Under the pieces are notes generated by a model. The model worked only from the letters and a program-made list of their open reading frames with translations, searched no databases and was not told the origin of the DNA. A DNA stretch of 64,000 nt, from the NCBI RefSeq assembly GCF_000373245.1, contig NZ_KB890756.1, forward strand, positions 160,003 through 224,002. The letters are read 5' to 3'. Shown one piece after another: positions 56,385 through 64,000 of the stretch. The translations under genes were made by a program, and so were the position numbers. The stretch is from Echinicola pacifica DSM 19836. Its GTDB lineage: Bacteria > Bacteroidota > Bacteroidia > Cytophagales > Cyclobacteriaceae. Numbering within the stretch: position 1 is the stretch's first letter; each line of letters starts with the position of its first letter.

Positions 56385-56834
56385 TTAGCCTCTTAATTTA
56401 TCCAGTAAATCATTGAGTTGTTTTACCTCGCTTTCATCAAGTTTGATGATCGAATGGTTAAAATTTTTAATTTCTTCGTCGAGCTGTCCCAGCAGGTCCA
56501 GGCCTTTGCTGGTAATGGTAATATCCACCTGTCTCCGGTCACTGGGACATTCTTTGCGCTCTGCCAGGCCCTTCTGCTTTAGCTTCTCCACCAGTCGGGA
56601 GGCATTGGACATTTTATTGAGCATTCGCTCCTGGATAGAGCTCACCGTAATGGGCTCCGGATGATGCCCGCGCAAGATTCTTAGTACATTATATTGCTCA
56701 GGAGAAACACCATGAGGCTTGAATAGCCTGGCCTGAAAGGTAATCAAATAGCTTTGGGTAAAATGCAAATTCACCACTGCCTTATTGTACTCACTCTTAA
56801 ATTCCTTTTGCTTGATCTCCTCCTCTAGCTTCAT
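56385..56834 (-). CDS. MarR-family transcriptional regulator
   Basis: Winged-helix repressor of 149 residues. Seen: helix-turn-helix INVLRILRGHHPEP region with VSSIQERMLNKMSNASRLVEKL as recognition helix and wing KGLAERKECPSDRRQVDITIT, typical of MarR. Its own promoter holds ATGTATATACAT (56861-56872), and the same core recurs before the YceI gene, so I predict autoregulation and control of YceI. The ligand is not visible. Related MarR-YceI pairs occur in several Bacteroidota. Confidence 0.9.
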   Translation of the reverse strand: MKLEEEIKQKEFKSEYNKAVVNLHFTQSYLITFQARLFKPHGVSPEQYNVLRILRGHHPEPITVSSIQERMLNKMSNASRLVEKLKQKGLAERKECPSDRRQVDITITSKGLDLLGQLDEEIKNFNHSIIKLDESEVKQLNDLLDKLRG

Positions 56835-56860
56835 AGTTTTTTCTTATACTTGAGCAATAA

Positions 56861-56872
56861 ATGTATATACAT
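56861..56872. promoter_or_regulatory. MarR-type operator in the regulator's own promoter
   Basis: ATGTATATACAT, a perfect 12-base palindrome, 27 bases upstream of the marR-like start codon (56834). The same 12 bases occur before YceI at 56343-56354. Confidence 0.75.
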
Positions 56873-56996
56873 ATATAATATAAAAAAAGTTTCAGTTTGA
56901 GGAAGATTTTTTTTTATCTCCACCTCAAACTGAAACTTTAGTCCCCTTAATCCATTCTTAGGACGAGGAATCGCATTAATAACTGCTACTGATCGA

Positions 56997-59522
56997 TCAG
57001 GAAGTACTTCTCAATATCCTCATGGGAGGCTTATTCAATACCCCTCTTCCATTCAGCCAACCTAAAAGGACAGTCAATCCGGTGATCGCAAGATAAATGA
57101 TTGCGGCATGCCCAAAGGCCCATTTGAGTGGAAAATCAAATACAAAGACACTCAGCATTGCCGTGGCAATAAAGGAAAGTAAAATTCCGCTCAGGGAGGC
57201 CAGGCTACCCAGGAAGAAATATTCGAGGGTATTGATCAGACTGACCGTTCCCGAGCCTGCTCCGAGTGTTCTCAGCAAAATGCTCTCGCGCATTCGCTGG
57301 TATTTACTTATGATCAGCGAGCTCACCAGCACCAATACACCTGTCAAGATGCTAAACAAAGCCATAAACTGGATTACAAAGCTGATTTTGCCCAGGATAT
57401 CCTCAAGGGTATCCACTATCATCCCTAAGTTGATCACAGAGATATTGGGGAAATCTTTTACGATCCTATTCTGGACGTCGGCGGCCTGCTGGTCAGTTTC
57501 GGTTTTGGTAATGATGACATGAAACTTAGGGGCTTTTTCAAGGACATTTTCAGGAAATAACACCAGGAAATTGGTACTTACCTTCTGGAAATTCACCTCT
57601 CTAAAACTCCCCACATAAGTGGTGAGAGGTCTTCCCTGCACATTAAAGAGGATCTTATCCCCCATCTCAATTCCTGTACGGTCAGCATACCCTTGATCTA
57701 CTGACACCAAAATACTGTCGCCATCATTCTGATAGGTATGCAACTGACCCTCCACCAGCGATTCGGAGGAAATTAAGCTATCACGATACGTGACTCTAAA
57801 TTCTCTATTGTATAATCCCCTGGATTTACGCACCTCATCGGAGAGGTCATCATTTTCGGATTTGTCCACGCCATTGATCTCCTCCAGCCTCATGGTGACG
57901 ATGGGCACCTCTTGCATAATGGGCAGGCCCTCGTTTTCCACTGCTTTCCTTACTTCAGTAACTTGAGAAGTCTGTATATCGAAAAACAGCATATTGGGCT
58001 GATCTTCTTTATCCGCAAATCGCACTTGATCGAGCAATTGATTTTGGACAAAGAATAGGGTGGATATCATGGCGGTGCCAAGGCCGATAGTCGCTATCAA
58101 TGAAATGGTTTGGTTATTTGGCCGGTAGAGATTGGCGAGGGCCTGCCGAATGGGGTAGCGCAGGGTAAGCGGCAAAAATCGTCGAATGGACCACATGATC
58201 CCCGTCCCCACAAACCAGAGCATACCAAAAGCGCCTGCCACAAACGCCGAGAAACCTGCGGCTTCCTTCCATCCACCCAAAAGCACCCAGCTGAAGATCA
58301 GCACAAATACTGCGATCAGACCCAATACAGCCCATCGCATGGGGTCCTGAGCTAGGCTGAGGCTGTCTGAGGAAGGGCGCAAGGTCATCATTGGAGGCAC
58401 CTTACGGATCTTCATCAATGGCAGCAGGGCAAATAATACAGATACCAAAACTCCAGTCAGCACGCCAAAACCAACGGCAGACCAAGAGATGCCCACAGTA
58501 ACTTCCACTGGAAGAAACTCTCCAAACACCTGAGGCAATACGTATTGGACAAGGGTGCCTAAAATTGCGCCAGCAAGAGATCCGAGCATGCCCATCGCTA
58601 CGATCTGTGTGAGGTATATCAGGAAAGTATCTCGTGAGGAAACGCCAAGGCATCGTAATACGGCCACAGAAGGAAGTTTTTCCTTCACAAAAACGTTCAC
58701 TGCGCTAGCCACGCCCACACAGCCCAACAGCAAGGCCACAAAAGCCACTAAACTCAGAAAATCAGACATATTGGCGAATGATCTTCCGGTACGGTCCTTT
58801 CGCTCCTCCACCGTATCTTCATCGATATGCTCCGTTTCCCAAAGTTCCTTATAAGGTTCTATTAAGGTTTCCACATTGACCTCAGGAGCAAACTTATAAT
58901 ACTCCATATATTCCAGTCGGCTGCCGTACTGAATCAGGCCAGTTTCCTCGGCAAAGGATTTAGGGATATATACTACTGGCGCCACGGTGGCGGTAATGCC
59001 CGTTTGGCCAGGGGCTTCCTGTAAGGCTCCTACTACTTCAAATATCAGGTCACCGACTTTCACCTCATCGCCCACTTGTATGCTGTATTGGTTCATCAGA
59101 AGTTCTTCCACAAGCGCCACTTTACCGCCTTTACGGAAAAGTTCATCGGCACTTTCCGGGGCGGTGACGAGTTTTCCGTAAAATGGGAATGCTCCCTCCA
59201 GCGCTCTGACTTGCACTAAGCGACTTTCGCCGGATTTGGGAAAAGCTACCATACTGGCAAAATTCACTTCCGAAGCGCGGTCAATCGCTATAGAATCCAA
59301 ATCCTGATCCCCAATAGGCTTATTATTTTCCAGAACCAAATCTGCTCCCAGCAGCTCCTTGGCTTGAGAGTCGATGTCCTTCACTAGATTATCTCCGAAA
59401 GAACTAATCGCTACCAGAGCAGCGATACCGATGACGATGGAGGATACAAACAAGAAAAGTTTCGCCTTATTCTGTTTGAAGTCCCGAAAGGCCATTTTAA
59501 ATATCCATCCTGCTTTATTCAT
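56997..59522 (-). CDS. ABC transporter permease, FtsX/YbbP-like
   Basis: Second half of an ABC system, 841 residues. Seen: an N-terminal helix and long periplasmic domain, then the FtsX-type core with three further hydrophobic segments and a second, similar half (QFMALFSILTGVLVLVSSLI and VFVLIFSWVLLG), the arrangement of YbbP/MacB-type permeases. The ATG complement of 59520-59522 is preferred to a GTG at 59531. It overlaps the upstream ATPase gene by 8 bases. Likely role: export or extraction of lipids or lipoproteins, or periplasmic signalling; the E. coli homologue is encoded next to tesA as here. Confidence 0.88.
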   Translation of the reverse strand: MNKAGWIFKMAFRDFKQNKAKLFLFVSSIVIGIAALVAISSFGDNLVKDIDSQAKELLGADLVLENNKPIGDQDLDSIAIDRASEVNFASMVAFPKSGESRLVQVRALEGAFPFYGKLVTAPESADELFRKGGKVALVEELLMNQYSIQVGDEVKVGDLIFEVVGALQEAPGQTGITATVAPVVYIPKSFAEETGLIQYGSRLEYMEYYKFAPEVNVETLIEPYKELWETEHIDEDTVEERKDRTGRSFANMSDFLSLVAFVALLLGCVGVASAVNVFVKEKLPSVAVLRCLGVSSRDTFLIYLTQIVAMGMLGSLAGAILGTLVQYVLPQVFGEFLPVEVTVGISWSAVGFGVLTGVLVSVLFALLPLMKIRKVPPMMTLRPSSDSLSLAQDPMRWAVLGLIAVFVLIFSWVLLGGWKEAAGFSAFVAGAFGMLWFVGTGIMWSIRRFLPLTLRYPIRQALANLYRPNNQTISLIATIGLGTAMISTLFFVQNQLLDQVRFADKEDQPNMLFFDIQTSQVTEVRKAVENEGLPIMQEVPIVTMRLEEINGVDKSENDDLSDEVRKSRGLYNREFRVTYRDSLISSESLVEGQLHTYQNDGDSILVSVDQGYADRTGIEMGDKILFNVQGRPLTTYVGSFREVNFQKVSTNFLVLFPENVLEKAPKFHVIITKTETDQQAADVQNRIVKDFPNISVINLGMIVDTLEDILGKISFVIQFMALFSILTGVLVLVSSLIISKYQRMRESILLRTLGAGSGTVSLINTLEYFFLGSLASLSGILLSFIATAMLSVFVFDFPLKWAFGHAAIIYLAITGLTVLLGWLNGRGVLNKPPMRILRSTS

Positions 59523-60192
59523 TACTATCACTGACTAATTTTCCACCTCTCATATGTACAATCCTGTCCGTCTTTGCGGCCAGCTCCAGGTCGTGAGTGA
59601 CCATGATTAGGGTGGTATTTTCTTGTCTATTAAGGTCAAAAATCAACCGCTCGATCATCTCGCCGGTGTCCGTATCCAGATTCCCCGTGGGCTCATCTGC
59701 AAAGAGAATCTTTGGCTTATTGGCAAAAGCGCGAGCAATGGACACCCGCTGCTGCTCGCCACCCGACAACTGGCTCGGATAGTGGGTCAATCGATCTTCA
59801 AGGCCTACTTTAGCGAGGAGTTCCCTGGCGACTTTCATCGCGTCCTTTTGGCCTTTGAGCTCCATCGGGACCATGACATTTTCCAAAGCGGTCAAAGTGG
59901 GTAAGAGTTGGAAATTCTGAAATATAAAGCCTATTTCCTGCGAGCGAACCTCAGCACGCTGGTCTTCATTGAGTGATTCGAGCTTATGGCCAGCGAGCTG
60001 CACGGAGCCAGCGCTCACATGATCCAGCCCCGCACAGAGCCCAAGAAGGGTGGTTTTCCCACTTCCTGAAGGACCTACAATCGCCAAGCTTTGGCCTGCA
60101 GCTACCGAAAAATTAATATCATCTAAAACCGTGAGTTGACGGCTGCCACTTTGATAGGTTTTACTCACCTTATCCACCTTGAGTACTGTCAT
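59515..60192 (-). CDS. ABC transporter ATP-binding protein, YbbA/LolD-like
   Basis: ATPase subunit for the permease encoded just downstream. Seen: Walker A GPSGSGKT (40-47), Q-loop in GFIFQNFQLLP, signature LSGGEQQ (142-148), Walker B ILFADEP with Glu167, and VTHDLELA H-loop. 225 residues, the usual size. The 3' end overlaps the permease start by 8 bases, indicating coupled translation. The divergent tesA-like gene lies 254 bases away. Confidence 0.94.
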   Translation of the reverse strand: MTVLKVDKVSKTYQSGSRQLTVLDDINFSVAAGQSLAIVGPSGSGKTTLLGLCAGLDHVSAGSVQLAGHKLESLNEDQRAEVRSQEIGFIFQNFQLLPTLTALENVMVPMELKGQKDAMKVARELLAKVGLEDRLTHYPSQLSGGEQQRVSIARAFANKPKILFADEPTGNLDTDTGEMIERLIFDLNRQENTTLIMVTHDLELAAKTDRIVHMRGGKLVSDSNE

Positions 60193-60446
60193 AAATTTTC
60201 TTTAATATTGTATATAGTTTCCATTTCTCCCTCCTCTATACCTCAGCACCTCTAGTCTTATAGTTTTGAGCCTCTTCGCAAGAATTTGCCATGAAATCAA
60301 AAACAATTGATTTCCATATGGCGTTATCCTGCTGGAAGCCTCGCATGGTTCTTGTTATTAAGGTAATATTAAGCACCCTCAATCAATGACCTGCGAAATA
60401 ACCATAAGTATATAAATCGTAAATTCATCGCAATTAGTTTCATACT

Positions 60447-61139
60447 ATGAACAAACTTAACTTTTATCTTTTTCCTTTGGCGCTATTTCTCATAAGTATG
60501 CTGTCATTATCCTGTACCGCCACCACCGATAATGAGACTCAGGAGGGCAGTGAGATCGTTCCTGAGCAAAATAGTGAGAAGAAAACCATCCTGATTTTCG
60601 GCGATAGTATGACGGCAGGATATGGGGTAGAAAAAGAGGAAGCCTTCCCCGCCCTGGTGCAAGACGCAATAGACACCTTAAATCTGGACTTTCAGGTGAT
60701 CAATGGAGGCCTGAGCGGAGAAACTTCCGCTGGCGGCCTTACTCGTATCGATTGGTTTATGGAAGATGAACCTGCCATCTTCGTCCTTGAGCTGGGCGGT
60801 AATGATGGCCTAAGAGGCATAGACCTCAGCGAAACCAAAAAGAATCTCCAACAGATTATTGATAAGGTAAAGACCAAATACCCTGCCACCGAAATCGTAT
60901 TGGCAGGAATGCAAATCCCGCCGAATATGGGCAAAACCTACAGTGAAGAATTTAGGGATATGTTTCCCGCTCTTGCCAAAAACAATGATCTGGTGCTCAT
61001 CCCCTTCCTTCTGGACGGTGTGGGCGGAGATCCAAAACTCAATCAGGCGGATGGCATACACCCTACCCCTGAAGGACATAAGATCATTGCCAAAACGGTG
61101 TGGAAATATCTCGAACCCATCGTTAGGGAGAAATCCTAA
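60447..61139 (+). CDS. TesA-like SGNH hydrolase lipoprotein (arylesterase)
   Basis: Periplasmic esterase/lysophospholipase of the TesA/arylesterase group. Seen: lipobox LSLSC (Cys23), block I GDSMTAGYG with Ser54, GGLSGETSAGG block II, GGNDGLRG block III, and DGIHPT with Asp202 and His205 for the catalytic triad. 230 residues. It diverges from the ABC transporter operon, an arrangement like E. coli tesA against ybbA-ybbP. A long terminator follows. Likely substrate: short acyl esters or lysophospholipids. Confidence 0.92.
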   Translation: MNKLNFYLFPLALFLISMLSLSCTATTDNETQEGSEIVPEQNSEKKTILIFGDSMTAGYGVEKEEAFPALVQDAIDTLNLDFQVINGGLSGETSAGGLTRIDWFMEDEPAIFVLELGGNDGLRGIDLSETKKNLQQIIDKVKTKYPATEIVLAGMQIPPNMGKTYSEEFRDMFPALAKNNDLVLIPFLLDGVGGDPKLNQADGIHPTPEGHKIIAKTVWKYLEPIVREKS

Positions 61140-61794
61140 GCCGGATTTTACCTCCCCAATAAATAATACTAAAGTAGTATTTGCCTCAGTGCAAAACGCT
61201 AAGAGTGACCTTTGCCTCAGGCAAGGATCACTCTTAGCGTTTTTTAGCCAAAAAAAGAATCTTAGACCTCTTTGTTAGAAGGTAAAAGTAAAAGCTTCTA
61301 TAAAGGTCATTTCTCTTATCAATCCAGGACTAAGTCCCATTTCATCAAAAATCAAAAAACTTTAGAAGGGACAGTGCTTTCAAAATTTGCATTGATAAGG
61401 ACAATTGGTGAAAGTAAAACGTTTTTAAAGTTTCGGATGATTTCATATTATATAATCTTAATACAGAGGGAACAAAAAAGTATCAAGGCGCGGGGTGATT
61501 TACATTTTTCATAAAATGCACTTGGTTAATTTTCAATTACGGCAAATAAGGGTTTTCATTCTTGAAAATAGTGTAAAATACATATGAAATCGAAGTCATA
61601 TTCAAAATGACTAAACCCTTTTAGCTTCAATAATATTTAGTATCTTTCCCCCTAAGAAAAACCTCAAAAGCTTCGTAGTACTAAAGAAAGCTTCCGACTA
61701 TGGCAAAAAATGCCTAAATTAAAACATAATAAATCAGGCTTTTCTTATTGAAAATTTTAGAATAACTTAGGAGACAATTTCAAAATAATCAATT
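61140..61794. other. 655-base gap before the GMC oxidoreductase gene
   Basis: After the terminator the sequence is AT-rich and gene-free. A 80-codon frame at 61272-61514 has no recognisable features. The gap should hold the GMC operon promoter. Confidence 0.45.
61193..61245 (+). terminator. 24-bp hairpin terminator after the TesA-like gene
   Basis: Arms 61193-61216 and 61220-61243 pair over 24 positions with two G-U-type pairs and a 3-base loop, followed by TT. The stem includes AACGCTAAGAGTGA. Confidence 0.85.
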
Positions 61795-63537
61795 ATGAGT
61801 TTTCAAATAAAATCGCCGGGAGAGGCGTATGATGTAATCATCGTTGGCTCTGGAGCCGGAGGGGGCATGGCCTCTAAGATTTTGTCAGAGGCCGGATTTT
61901 CGGTGGCAGTGGTAGAAGCTGGAGGGGATTTTGACCCTGCCAAAGAGGAAGACCGCACGCAGCTGCGTCCGCCATGGGAGTCTCCAAGAAGAGGCGCTTC
62001 CACCCGTAATCGTCCATTCGGAGACTTTGACGCAGCCATAGGTGGCTGGGACATAGACGGGGAGCCCTATACACGCACCGAAGGTACGGAGTTTGACTGG
62101 TTCCGCTCAAGGATGGTAGGAGGAAGAACCAACCACTGGGGAAGGATCTCCCTACGATTTGGCCCGAATGATTTTAAACGAAAAAGCATCGATGGCTTAG
62201 GAGACAACTGGCCTATCGGATACGAGGATATCAAGCCATATTACGATAAAGTCGATCAACTAATTGGGGTATTTGGCTCCAAGGAAGGGATTCTCAATGA
62301 ACCAGACGGTTATTTCCTTCCCCCGCCAAAGCCACGTCTCCACGAATTATTCATCAAGAAAGGCGCGGACAAAATGAATGTACCGGTAATTCCATCAAGA
62401 TTATCGATACTCACTAAGCCGATCAATAATGATAGAGGCGCTTGCTTCTTCTGTAACCAGTGTAACAGAGCCTGCCAGGCCTATGCGGATTTTTCTTCCG
62501 GCACCTGTCTGGTAAAGCCAGCCATGAAAAAAGGCAAGGTGGACCTGTACACGCATGCAATGGTAAGAAAAGTAACCACTGACGAGAAGGGATTGGCCAC
62601 TGGCGTTTCTTATATCTCCAAAGTGGATATGAAAGAATATAAGCTGAAATCCAGAGTGGTAGTCCTTGGGGCTTCTGCCTGTGAATCAGCGAGAATCATG
62701 CTCAACTCCAAATCCTCCAATCACCCTGATGGACTGGGAAATGGTAGCGGAATGGTCGGCAGATACCTGCATGACTCCACTGGATCCGACAGAATGGGCT
62801 TTATCCCTGACCTCCTGGGTAGGAAGAAGTACAATGAAGATGGCGTAGGTGGAATGCACGTCTATACACCTTGGTGGCTAGACAATAGCAAGTTGAACTT
62901 TGCCAGAGGCTATCATATAGAATACTGGGGCGGCATGAGCATGCCTAGCTATGGATTTGGCTTCGGAATGGACACCATCCGTAAGTATATCACCGATGAA
63001 TTTGGTAAGCCTAGCCAAAATGGTGGCTATGGTGCCGGTCTTAAGAAGGACATCAGATCGTATTTTGGTACGATGGTGGGTATGTCTGGCCGTGGTGAAA
63101 GTATCCCCAGATATGAAAACTACTGCGAAATAGACAATAACACCGTCGATAAATACGGTATTCCTGTACTCAAATTCAACTATAACTGGACAGATCAGGA
63201 AATCAATCAAGCCAAGCATATGCAAGACACCTTCGAGGAGGTACTTACCAATTCGGGGGCTGTACTAATGGGTGAGAAAGCAGGACCAGATTCCAAATAT
63301 GGTCTTCATGCTCCTGGCAGAATCATTCACGAAGTGGGTACCACCCGAATGGGAGATAATCCTAATACTAGTGTGTTGAACTCCAACTGTCAGGCTCACG
63401 AATGCAAAAACCTTTTCGTGGTGGATGGTGGACCATTTGTGTCTCAAGCTGACAAAAACCCAACATGGACCATCCTGGCCCTAGCCTGGAGAACCTCTGA
63501 CTTCATCGTCGGAGAAATGAAAAAGAAAAATATCTAA
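61795..63537 (+). CDS. GMC-family FAD oxidoreductase with Cys cluster
   Basis: Flavin oxidoreductase acting on sugars or alcohols (gluconate/glucose dehydrogenase-like). Seen: dinucleotide-binding VIIVGSGAGGGM near residue 14, HEVGTTRMGDNP with the catalytic His, and NPTWTILALAWRTSD at the C terminus. It contains ACFFCNQCNRAC, with Cys217, Cys220, Cys223 and Cys227, plus Cys238, a cluster of the kind used to bind an iron-sulfur centre in bacterial FAD-dependent glucose dehydrogenases. 580 residues. It is followed 11 bases later by the subunit-3 gene, so it is probably a multi-subunit dehydrogenase that passes electrons to a cytochrome outside this window. Confidence 0.88.
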   Translation: MSFQIKSPGEAYDVIIVGSGAGGGMASKILSEAGFSVAVVEAGGDFDPAKEEDRTQLRPPWESPRRGASTRNRPFGDFDAAIGGWDIDGEPYTRTEGTEFDWFRSRMVGGRTNHWGRISLRFGPNDFKRKSIDGLGDNWPIGYEDIKPYYDKVDQLIGVFGSKEGILNEPDGYFLPPPKPRLHELFIKKGADKMNVPVIPSRLSILTKPINNDRGACFFCNQCNRACQAYADFSSGTCLVKPAMKKGKVDLYTHAMVRKVTTDEKGLATGVSYISKVDMKEYKLKSRVVVLGASACESARIMLNSKSSNHPDGLGNGSGMVGRYLHDSTGSDRMGFIPDLLGRKKYNEDGVGGMHVYTPWWLDNSKLNFARGYHIEYWGGMSMPSYGFGFGMDTIRKYITDEFGKPSQNGGYGAGLKKDIRSYFGTMVGMSGRGESIPRYENYCEIDNNTVDKYGIPVLKFNYNWTDQEINQAKHMQDTFEEVLTNSGAVLMGEKAGPDSKYGLHAPGRIIHEVGTTRMGDNPNTSVLNSNCQAHECKNLFVVDGGPFVSQADKNPTWTILALAWRTSDFIVGEMKKKNI

Positions 63538-63548
63538 CCTACTGAACC

Positions 63549-64000
63549 ATGAATAGAAGAGAAAATCTAAAACTGTTATTTACAGGATCATTGGCCTCAG
63601 GGATATTTATGACCGGCTGCGGTCCGGAGGCGCCAAAAGAAACCCTGCATGCTCCCACCATCGGAGAGGGGACCAAATGGGGCCGTACTCCTGAGGAATT
63701 GGCAGAAAATGCTGCCCTCCAGGAGGACGTTTTTTTCACAGAGGACGAAATGAAAAAGCTCAATTATCTGGTGGACGTCATTATCCCTAAGGATGAAACC
63801 TCAGGAAGTGCCTCCGAAGCTGGCGTGCCTGACTTCATTGAGTTTATCGTGAAAGATATGCCTTACTATAAAACCCCTATGCGTGGTGGCCTGATGTGGC
63901 TGGACACCGAAGCGCAGGATCGCTATGGCAAGGCCTATATGGAAGCCTCCGAAGATGAAAGAATTAAAATAATCGATGATATCGCTTATCCTGATCAAGC
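63549..64000 (+). CDS. gluconate 2-dehydrogenase subunit 3-like protein (cut by window edge)
   Basis: First 150 codons visible, starting at the ATG at 63549, 11 bases after the GMC stop. Seen: twin-arginine-like NRRENLKLLFTGSLASG signal, a following Cys (TGCG) that may be lipidated, FTEDEMKKLNYLVDVIIP and a GVPDFIEF segment typical of the gluconate 2-dehydrogenase subunit 3 family. This subunit usually carries no cofactor and assists folding and Tat export of the GMC partner. The frame is open to the edge. Confidence 0.88.
   Translation, partial: MNRRENLKLLFTGSLASGIFMTGCGPEAPKETLHAPTIGEGTKWGRTPEELAENAALQEDVFFTEDEMKKLNYLVDVIIPKDETSGSASEAGVPDFIEFIVKDMPYYKTPMRGGLMWLDTEAQDRYGKAYMEASEDERIKIIDDIAYPDQ

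Noticed and set aside
56988-56999. CTGATCGATCAG palindrome at the end of the ABC permease gene
   Set aside because: Perfect dyad but it spans the stop codon of a gene and has no second copy; probably chance.
61272-61514. 80-codon open frame in the gap before the GMC gene
   Set aside because: No signal, motif or start context; gap is AT-rich.
1-64000. Possible SusC/SusD pair, CRISPR array, tRNA, rRNA or intact insertion sequence
   Set aside because: Looked for and not found. The only TonB-dependent receptor (46874) has no SusD neighbour, and no tandem repeat array, tRNA-like T-loop or transposase motif was seen.

Overview
The window looks like a chromosomal stretch from a member of the Bacteroidota, most likely a marine or aquatic Cytophagales (Cyclobacteriaceae-like) bacterium. 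Reasons seen in the sequence: many exported lipoproteins with short lipoboxes, a peptidase-type TonB-dependent outer-membrane receptor with a CarboxypepD_reg-like plug region, DUF3857/transglutaminase proteins, PepSY-like lipoproteins, a Haem_bd-type cytochrome-like protein, GMC oxidoreductase plus gluconate-dehydrogenase subunit 3, and dense carbohydrate-active genes. The genus cannot be fixed by reading alone. No rRNA, tRNA, CRISPR array, intact insertion sequence or replication origin was recognised.

Bases 1 to about 30000 are a carbohydrate-use region centred on rhamnose-containing polysaccharide (pectic rhamnogalacturonan is the best fit, ulvan-like sulfated rhamnan the alternative). It holds two GH105/GH88-type unsaturated uronyl hydrolases, a tandem-domain rhamnogalacturonan acetylesterase, a CE4-type deacetylase, a GH5 lipoprotein, a very large DUF4450/six-hairpin glycosidase-like protein, L-rhamnose mutarotase next to a GH106 alpha-L-rhamnosidase, an NCS1-type permease with a 59-residue membrane protein, an esterase, and two paralogous regulators that join a GntR-type winged helix to a LacI-type sugar-binding domain. 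Interrupting this is an AT-richer sulfatase/HAD-phosphatase pair with a broken second sulfatase beside it, and an ilvE/MocR-type divergent pair. Three copies of an AATCGATT-centred palindrome and several GTACTGT elements lie in the intergenic regions of this locus and not in ordinary ones, so they are candidate operators. No SusC/SusD pair is present inside the window; the locus runs off the left edge.

Bases 30000 to 47000 are mainly housekeeping and envelope genes: a ClC channel, a TIGR01777 epimerase, a PLDc_N-like small membrane protein, an M14 peptidase, acylphosphatase, a VWA plus AAA (magnesium-chelatase/MoxR-like) operon, a PepSY-like lipoprotein, a haem-binding domain protein, a pair of overlapping DUF3857 genes in which one partner keeps and the other has lost the transglutaminase Cys and His, and a MaoC hydratase.

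Bases 47000 to 64000 hold a TonB-dependent receptor, superoxide dismutase, tadA, two divergent phosphate transporter genes of unrelated families, deoC with an alanine-dehydrogenase-like gene, a MarR regulator and a YceI gene that share the same palindromic operator, an ABC transporter next to a divergent TesA-like lipase (the E. coli ybbA-ybbP-tesA arrangement), and at the right edge a GMC oxidoreductase with a Cys cluster followed by its truncated subunit-3 partner. Strong inverted repeats followed by T runs mark many transcription ends.
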